Positions 57,473 to 64,000 of a stretch of 64,000 nucleotides of DNA are shown here, in pieces. Source of the DNA: Stagonosporopsis chrysanthemi (Eukaryota; Ascomycota; Dothideomycetes; Pleosporales; Didymellaceae); assembly GCA_022560025.1 (NCBI GenBank), contig JAFISE010000005.1, positions 62,001-126,000 on the forward strand, in the 5' to 3' direction. The notes beneath the pieces are model-generated. The model was not told the DNA's origin. It worked only from the letters and a program-made list of their open reading frames with translations, and did not search any database. Positions within the stretch are counted from its first letter, which is position 1. Each line of letters starts with the position of its first letter. The translations under genes and the position numbers were made by a program.

Positions 57473-58630
57473 TAAAAGATTGTCTGCTGGTAACGACTGG
57501 ATGTGGATGTTTAACTCAGTAGGCGGTACAGTTGCAGGCTGGCTTGTGCTAGAATCACTGCGGGAGGTGGTATGGTGGCTTCAGTACATCAAGAGCGCAA
57601 ACCGTACAAGGTGGATAGTAAAAGTATGAGGGCCGTGTAAAGCGAACCGACTAAGTACTTTCATATAGGGGCAGGCACCCGAGCTCGCTCGCAGCCTGTT
57701 GAATGTCTGGGTGCTTCTCGAAGCTGTTCGAGATAGGGCTTCTGCATTTGTTGTTGTGATTGCGCGAGTGTGATGGGGAGATGGGAGATGGGAGCACGCT
57801 TATGTGTTAGCTAATCACGCTAGTACCAGATTGGGGCTGTGATTGGCTAGCAACGGGTAAGAGAGCAAACGCCCTCTTTCGCCCTGGTGTTGGCAGCATG
57901 ACGGTGGTCAACCCATTGTCACTAAGATTTTGCTGGTAGCTGTCGAGCCTGTTTCGACCGTCGCTCAGCTGTCACGTCGGTGTTGTTGTCGGCCTTGTCG
58001 GTCGTTGATGTTGTTGCCGGTCTTGTCGCTGGTGTCGTGGTAAGTGTTCGTTGACTAATGCCTTGTTGCGTTGATAGTGACTACATGCCATTCATGCATG
58101 CACTTCATCAATCCATCGGATCCAACCGGCAACGACTGGCATCAAGCGCGGTCACCCCCAATTTGTTCAACAGTTGCAGGTGCAAAAACTGACCGCCGTT
58201 CAGCGCATCTCTGCTGGCGGTCTGATAGTCGGCTGGATGCGGCTAGGCGATGGATCGCCGCGTGACACGGGTGCGAGCGCTGCCAGCCGCGGTTGGCTCG
58301 CATGCACTCGACTCGGTTGGGCGCCAGAGGGTCAGATAAGCCAAGCAGCGCAACAACACGGCCGCACCACGATCCCAGCTCGGTCGACGCCGGACTCTGC
58401 CCCTCCGGTGCGCCAGCGCGAGCTTGTGTTTGTGCGTGCCGCTGCCCCTCCATCACCCCGTCTGCCCTTCGGCTGCTGAGGAGCGCACCGCACGACCACG
58501 ACGCCAACATGGGGAGGAACCGGGCCACGTCCATTGCTTCGACGCGGAGCGGAGAGACGACGACGCAAGTGGGTGCGAGCATGCGCGCCTCGACCGCGCA
58601 GCCGCTGACAATGCGCAGGAGCTGGGCAGC
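57473..58630. other. Divergent intergenic region
   Basis: Contains TGTTGTCGGCCTTGTCGGT / TGTTGTTGCCGGTCTTGTCG imperfect repeats (57980-58040). Shared upstream region of the SRA and Rab genes. GC-rich from about 58.3 kb. No gene supported. Confidence 0.5.
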
Positions 58631-59598
58631 ATGTACGACTACCTGGCGAAGACGGTGCTGCTGGGCCCCAGCGGCGCAGGCAAGTCGGTGCTCCCCTCGA
58701 TTCCCTCGATCCCCTCGATCCCCCCGGTCCCCTCGATCCCCCGCGCAGCAGCGCGCTGACCGCCCCCAGATCCTGCCTGCTGCATCGCTTCGTGCGCGAT
58801 GAGTGGCGCGTCCTGTCCTCGCAGACCATCGGCGTCGAGTTCGCGTCCAAGATCGTCCACATCGCCGACCGCAAGTCGTCCTCGCTCGCGAACCGCAAGC
58901 GCGTCAAGCTCCAGCTCTGGGACACGGCGGGCACCGAGCGCTTCCGCTCCGTCAGCCGCTCCTACTACCGCGGCGCCGCCGGCGCAATTCTCGTGTACGA
59001 CGTCAGCAGCTGGCGCAGCTTCGAGCAGCTGCAGACCTTCCTGAACGATGCGCGCGCCCTGGCTGGCCCAGACATCACTATCATCCTGGCGGGGAACAAG
59101 AGCGATGTCGTGGATGGAGGCGCACCGCCGCCAGGTGCAGGCTACAGCTATGCCAGCACGCCGAGCTCAGACTACGGGCTGCCGCCGCCCACGCCCTCCA
59201 GCATGTCCTCGCTCAACCTGAACCTGAACAACCACTACACTGTTGCTCCTGAAGGGCGGGAAGTGCCGCAAGAAGCAGCCTCCCGCTGGGCGAGTGCCAA
59301 CGGGATACCCGTCGCCGTCGAGGTCTCGGCGCTGAACGGAGAGAACGTCGAGGAGCTGTTCAACAGACTGGCACGCATGATCTTGACTAAGATCGAGCTG
59401 GGCGAGATCGACCCAGACGACCCACAGAGCGGCATACAGTACGGCGACCTGGGCTGGGACGACGGCACCAGCAGCATTGTCAGCGGGCACCCCAGCGGAT
59501 CCGTGAGGTGGAGAGGCGGCAAGAAGAAGCCGCGGACAGAATGGGAAGAGGTCTTTAGGTTAAGTGGTGGCACCAGAAGAGGCGGCGGCTGCTGTTGA
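58631..59598 (+). CDS. Rab-family small GTPase, Rab4/Rab2-like
   Basis: Exons 58631..58683 and 58770..59598 with an 86-nt intron inside the P-loop region give 293 aa. Start at the ATG opening MYDYLAKTVLLGPSGAGKSC; the same frame is open upstream but low-complexity. G1 GPSGAGKS is 12-19, switch I QTIGVEF has Thr37, switch II is WDTAGTERFRSVSRSYYRG (68-86), G4 NKSD 127-130, G5 SAL 204-206, and the C-terminal GGGCC gives a double-geranylgeranyl signal. The position equivalent to Ras Gln61 is Thr73, which usually lowers GTP hydrolysis. An insert of about 55 residues, Pro/Ser/Asn-rich, separates G4 from G5 (about 135-185) and a Gly/Lys-rich tail precedes the cysteines. Best fit is a fungal Rab4-type endosomal recycling protein; the exact class is inferred. 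Confidence 0.85.
58684..58769 (+). other. Rab intron with CCCTCGAT repeats
   Basis: 86-nt intron, GTCGGT..CCCCAG. It contains about five imperfect tandem CCCTCGAT(C/T) units, absent from the exons. Confidence 0.75.
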
Positions 59599-60369
59599 TG
59601 CTGGGACTCGAACAGACCGGCCTGCTTGTTACGTCTGATGGGATGATGATGACCGTGTTCCTTGTGCATATATGAGCGAGCGACTTTTCCTCCTACTTTG
59701 ATAATGTATATTCTGTTCTTGCAGTCCGTCTACCAGGCTTCCAGAACGCTGTCACATGTCAGATCGACCGTACCGAGCCTAGCGCGCCGCATATCGATAC
59801 GATTTGGTGCGTCATTGCTAAAACCACGTCGAACCACGACCATAGAACGAGGCTGTCAGAAACTGGGCACGCGACACAACAGCACACACGTCAAAGAGGC
59901 TCATGCTGCAATCGCAGCGACTGTTCCTCCCACAATACTCAGCACAGACATCCTCGGAATACCACACGCCCCGACAGCCGGTGAAACTGCGGGTGCCTCG
60001 GCGATTCAGATCTGACGCCACTGCCGGCGACCATGCACCAGCCAACTTTTTCACGGGTGTCGCGTGCCTCGGAATGGTTCCTGGCCCTAGTGCCCACGAT
60101 GGCGACGGGCTTGTGATGTGCGTCATGTCAATGTCTCTAATTCTGTCCGGACCTACCTATGCGCCTCCTTTCCTTCTTCATTTTCACTGTCCCTTCTCTC
60201 TCATTCTCTGCCATCCGTTTTGCCGTTTGCGATCGTATACCCGTAGACCTACTTTATTCCCAGTCGCAATACAATCAAACTGTCGCTCACACGAGTCTTT
60301 CAATCGTTGCGCTCCGCCACCCCGGCCTCTCTGCCACTCAAGGGCGCAAATCCTGCGGTCCTCGCCAAC
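59599..60369. other. Intergenic between Rab and lipase genes
   Basis: Rab 3' flank and the pyrimidine-rich leader of the lipase gene (60170-60300). No gene supported. Confidence 0.5.
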
Positions 60370-61950
60370 ATGTCGTGGCTCAAGAACATCAACCCCACAC
60401 CCGCCTTCCCTGCGTACACAGGCCCGCACAAAGTCGGTTCGATCGATGTGGAGATTCCGATCAGTGACCTCGAGAACCCCAGCGATGATGCGCCGCCTTC
60501 GGACATACCTACAGTGGCGTTCAGGGTGTTTTACCCATGTAGACAGGACAGTGAGCAAAAGGCCGTGAGGTGGATACCGAACCCGCAAAGAGAGTACATT
60601 GCGGCGTATGCGCGGTTCTTAGGGGCGAACAGCGCTTTTGCTGGCGTCTTCTCGTAAGTCAAGAGCGTCATGTTTTATGTAAATTGGACAGTAACTAACC
60701 AGATCAGTCTGTTCCCACAGCTCCTCCAATTCACCTCCATACCAGTCCATTCGAACGCAGACATCCTCGAGCCGAACACAAAGTCGAAACGATGGCCGGT
60801 TATGCTCTTCTCCCACGGCCTCGGCGGCTCGCGAAACGCCTATTCGCACATCTGCGGTTCACTGGCCAGCCACGGGATCGTCGTGGTTGCTCCAGACCAC
60901 CGCGACGGCAGCTCGCCGATCAGCTTTGTCCACACCCCTGACGCGAAAGAGAAGACTAAGCGCATAGAATACAAGCGCATCGACCACAAGCCTTCGACCG
61001 ACGTCTACAACGCCCGTGACGATCAGCTGCGCATCCGCCTATGGGAAATGGGACTCATCCACGATGCCCTGCTGAAGATCGACACCCGCCAGCGCCTCAG
61101 AAATGTCGCCGAAGACGCCACACGCAGCGGGGGCAAAGACATGCTGACCATGTTCTCCCACCTGCTCGCCGTGCACGAACCAGGCTCCGTCAGTCTCGCG
61201 GGCCACAGCTTCGGAGCAGCGAGCGTTCTGCAGTTTTCAAAATCAATCTACCACAACAACCCCAGCGCACCTCCAACCTACAAATCGCTCTTCACTCCAC
61301 GCGCCTCCTCAGCTCTCAAATCCCAAATCACCCCTTCAACCCCCGTCATCCTCCTCGACCTCTGGACCCTACCCATCCAGTCCCCCGCCACCGCCTGGCT
61401 GCGCTCGCACGCCATGCCCTCCTACTCATCGCCCACGGGCGGCTCCAACATCCTCGCCATCCTCAGCGAGAGCTTCTTCAACTGGGCGTCCAACAAGACC
61501 GAAACCCTGCGTCTCGTTGCGCGGCCCCCTTCTGCCCCCGCCTCGCAGCCAGGCCCCCACGTCTTCTACCCCGTGGCCAGCGCGCACCTCTCGCAGAGCG
61601 ACTTCGGCGTCCTGTTCCCCTGGGCCACGGCCAAGGTGTTTGGCGCGCGCGATCCGGAGCGCGTGCTGCGGCTGAACACGAGGGCCGTGCTGCAGGTCCT
61701 GCGCAACAGCGGCGTCGAGGTAGCGAGGACGAGTGTGGCGGATTTGGAGTTTGAAGGCGTCGACCCTGCGAAGCCGATTGAGAATGATGATGCCATTTTG
61801 AGCTCGCGCAAGGATAGGGTGAGGGGGTGGATTGCTATTGGGGATCAGGCGAAGGGGGACGCGGGGGCCAAGGAGGAGAAGGTTGGGACGGGACCCGGTG
61901 AGGCGGTACTGCAAGGGGAAGCGTTTGGGCAGACGGTAGAGGCGAAGTGA
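60370..61950 (+). CDS. Platelet-activating factor acetylhydrolase-like lipase
   Basis: Exons 60370..60653 and 60708..61950 with a 54-nt intron (branch CTAACC) give 508 aa. Start at the ATG in GCCAACATGTCG; the upstream in-frame TTG is not needed. It belongs to the alpha/beta-hydrolase PAF-AH group (phospholipase A2 group VII/VIII) that removes short acyl chains from phospholipids. The oxyanion-region motif FSHGLGGSRNAYS is at about 129-141; nucleophile elbow GHSFGAAS has Ser262. Further C-terminal blocks VILLDLWTLPI and VFYPVASAHLSQSDFG fit the Asp and His positions. There is no signal peptide: N-terminus MSWLKNINPTPAFPAYTGPHKVG starts with the substrate-side beta strand, so the enzyme is probably cytosolic. 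Tail is charged (QAKGDAGAKEEK). Confidence 0.87.
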
Positions 61951-62232
61951 GGTGAGGTGAGGTGAGGTGTGTGAGTTTCGGATCTGATGGTTTGCATAGC
62001 GGGCGTTTGGGTCTTGGAGGCGATTGACGATGCGAGTATCTGCATAGCATTCGTAGCGAGTAAGGATAGACGAATACCTTTGCACGATTTCAGAACTCGA
62101 GGACAGTGTGTGAAGGCCATGTATACATTCATAACTCTAGATATACACATCCCTGTCCCAACTGAACTCTTCATCCTATGTAGAGAAACGCTCATATGCC
62201 CCAAACGCCAGACATGCACCCTACACTCGTCC

Positions 62233-64000
62233 TCAAAGCCCCGCTCCGCCACCAGCCCAAAACACCCCATCTGGGCGGAATGCCTGATCGCCTTGTGCTG
62301 GCTGGGGATTCGCCTGCTGAGCCCCCGGCCCTCCATTGACTTGGGCATGCAAGGCCTGTCTTTGTCTCTCCTCCTCCTGCCTCCTCTGCCTCTGCGCCCG
62401 GTAATACAACAAGAACGCCAGGGCCCCACTTAGCGCGAGGATAACCAGCGACTCGAGGATGTCTGAGTCGATGTCGTCGCCGTAGTAGCCGTCGCCGCCG
62501 TCGACGTGGTCCTCGTAGTCGTCAGGCTCGTAGTTATCCCAGCCAGCGAGCTCTGCTTCAAGGAAGGCAGATAGCCATTCGGAGAGGGAGAAATCTTTTT
62601 TCACAACTGTAGGCATGTTAGCAAGCCGTTCACCAATCACATAGAAGAGAGAACATACCTGGTTCGTCCTGGATGGACTTGATCTTGCCGTTGGTAATGG
62701 TGTTCCACCAGCTGCGGAAGCGGAGCTTGTACAGAGCCAGTAGGACGGGGAGGTGTGCTTCGCGGGGATTGGTCTCGAGTGCGAGATCGTAGTGGCGCTT
62801 TGCAAGGTGGAAGTCCTGGTCTACGCCAATGCCGTTCTCGTGCATCCAGCCCAGATTCCACATTGACTGTGCACTTCGCAGGGATTCGGCCGCAGCCTGG
62901 TAGCAGGCTGCTGCTTTCTCGTAGTCGACGGGTGTTCCGAGACCCTGGAGGTAGTAGTCTCCCATCTTGACCATGGAATCGACGTTCTTCTGCTCGGCGG
63001 AGCGAGTCCAGTAGATCAGAGCTAAGACAGCATCGCTGGCTAGGCTGGCTTTCTTCTGCATAAATGGAATGAGCGAGCTGAGCGTGAACTTGGGCTTGAC
63101 CTGGTCGAGTAGGTATGCTACATTTGCTTGACCGATTTCGAATCCTTGCTCAGCAGCCATCATGTATCGGACAAGTGCAGTCTCAAGATCCCCCTCGGCG
63201 TATGCATCGTTTGCTTCCGGGAACGAGGTTGAGATAAGCTCCGCCTTCTCAGCCACGATCTTGTAGTAAGCAGAGGCAACATGGCAAGATTTGTCGCGAC
63301 CAACGCCATGATGTGCGAGCTCGGCAAGATAGTAGTAGGCCTCGAGATGGCCATGTCGTGCGGCCAGGTCGAAGTACTTCATTGCTGTGGGGACGTCGCC
63401 CTGGTCGAGGAAGAGCGCACCGAGCCGGACCTGAGCTACAGCCAGATCGTCATCGGCTGCAGCACCGAACAACTCAGCAGCCTTGACAGCATTCTCTGGT
63501 ACACCAAGTCCTTTCAGGTACATGAGGCCCATTGAGTATTGTGAGAGAGCATCGCCATGCTCGATGCCACGTCGAAACCATGTCTTGGCAATATCAAAGC
63601 TCTGGGGCATGCCCTCGCCGCGAAGAAACATGCGACCAAGGAATCCTGCTGCCTTCGCCGCCAGCTTCTGTGTGAGCGGAGATACGCCCTGTTTCGTCTT
63701 GCCGTTCTTGTCCCAGTACATACGAGCTAGCTCCAAGAAACGCTTCTTTGCAGCAGGTAGGTCCCTTTTCGAGGTCCTAGCACCGTCGTAGTTCAGCTTG
63801 GCCAGATTGAAGCTTGCTCTCGCGTCGCCTTTCCTGGCTTGGAGATCCATGTACTCGACCACATCGTCCAGGGAAGAGTAGGCTTCAGAATGTACACTGC
63901 CAGTCTTGGCATTAGGCCCCGAGCTGCTTGCGCTTGCACCCTCGCCGTAGACGCCGCCCTCCTCGTCGGCAATTCTGAACGACTCCCGTGGCATAGAGTG
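62233..64000 (-). CDS. Hrd3/SEL1L-type ERAD protein with Sel1 repeats, 5' part outside window
   Basis: ER-membrane partner of the Hrd1 ubiquitin ligase, selecting misfolded glycoproteins for degradation. Exons complement(62659..64000) and complement(62233..62606) with a 52-nt intron give at least 571 aa; the frame runs off the window at 64000, so the true start and signal peptide lie beyond it. An internal ATG at 63994 is not evidence of the start. Sel1-like repeats (A..LG.MY..G.GV pattern) recur: FLGRMFLRGEGMPQSFD, YSMGLMYLKGLGVPE, MVKMGDYYLQGLGTPV, MWNLGWMHENGIGV. A C-terminal membrane helix, ESLVILALSGALAFLLYY, is followed by a basic QRQRRQEEERQRQ coil and a Gly/Pro tail ending AGGGAGL. 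Architecture matches fungal Hrd3. Confidence 0.87.

Overview
The window comes from a filamentous ascomycete (Pezizomycotina). The evidence is the dense set of short GT..AG introns (44-86 nt, most with a CTRAY-like branch site), the spaced monocistronic genes on both strands, and fungus-restricted families (DUF6536 membrane protein, fungal APH-like kinases, ACR3, secreted GH45, arrestin-like and SRA proteins). A Dothideomycete is my best guess from the flavour of the proteins, but the sequence alone does not prove it. There are no operons. I assembled exons by hand from reading frame, splice sites and family similarity; several genes (the RING-H2 protein, the DUF6536 protein, the MFS carrier, the SRA protein, the Rab) only appear once split frames are joined.

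Layout. 1-5.3 kb: no convincing gene; GC-rich minisatellites in the first 2 kb. 5.3-6.5 kb: ACR3 arsenite efflux carrier, with a 65-bp CT tract touching its start codon. 6.5-11.6 kb: microsatellites, a membrane-protein fragment and a small hypothetical gene. 11.6-24 kb: a 74-aa conserved-looking protein, a bHLH-leucine zipper factor of SREBP-like type, a membrane-anchored RING-H2 protein, an APH-like kinase, a hypothetical protein and an arrestin-like protein. 25.5-33.9 kb: an eight-exon DUF6536 membrane protein, a two-exon protein of a family often labelled meiotic recombination protein, and a 1023-aa disordered protein. 34.4-36.5 kb: a decayed second APH-like kinase. 37.1-42.3 kb: a glycine-rich small protein, an F-box protein and a SulP sulfate permease. 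45-48.1 kb: a decayed amidohydrolase that has lost its metal-binding HxH motif, converging on an intact MFS carrier. 48.6-54.7 kb: three secreted or probably secreted proteins in a row on the minus strand (GH45 endoglucanase, a GH18-like protein without catalytic residues, a 980-aa Val/Pro/Thr/Ser repeat protein). 55.6-64 kb: an SRA (YDG) DNA-binding-type protein, a Rab GTPase, a PAF-acetylhydrolase-like lipase and the C-terminal part of the ERAD factor Hrd3/SEL1L, cut by the window end.

How the parts relate. Most genes are independent housekeeping or accessory functions: metalloid efflux, sulfate uptake, ubiquitin-linked quality control (RING-H2, F-box, Hrd3), vesicle traffic (Rab, arrestin-like), lipid hydrolysis. 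The clearest local theme is the secreted wall-active or wall-associated trio at 48.6-54.7 kb. The clearest evolutionary theme is decay: two enzyme genes carry several independent lesions beside intact neighbours. I found no CRISPR array, rRNA, convincing tRNA or intact transposon.
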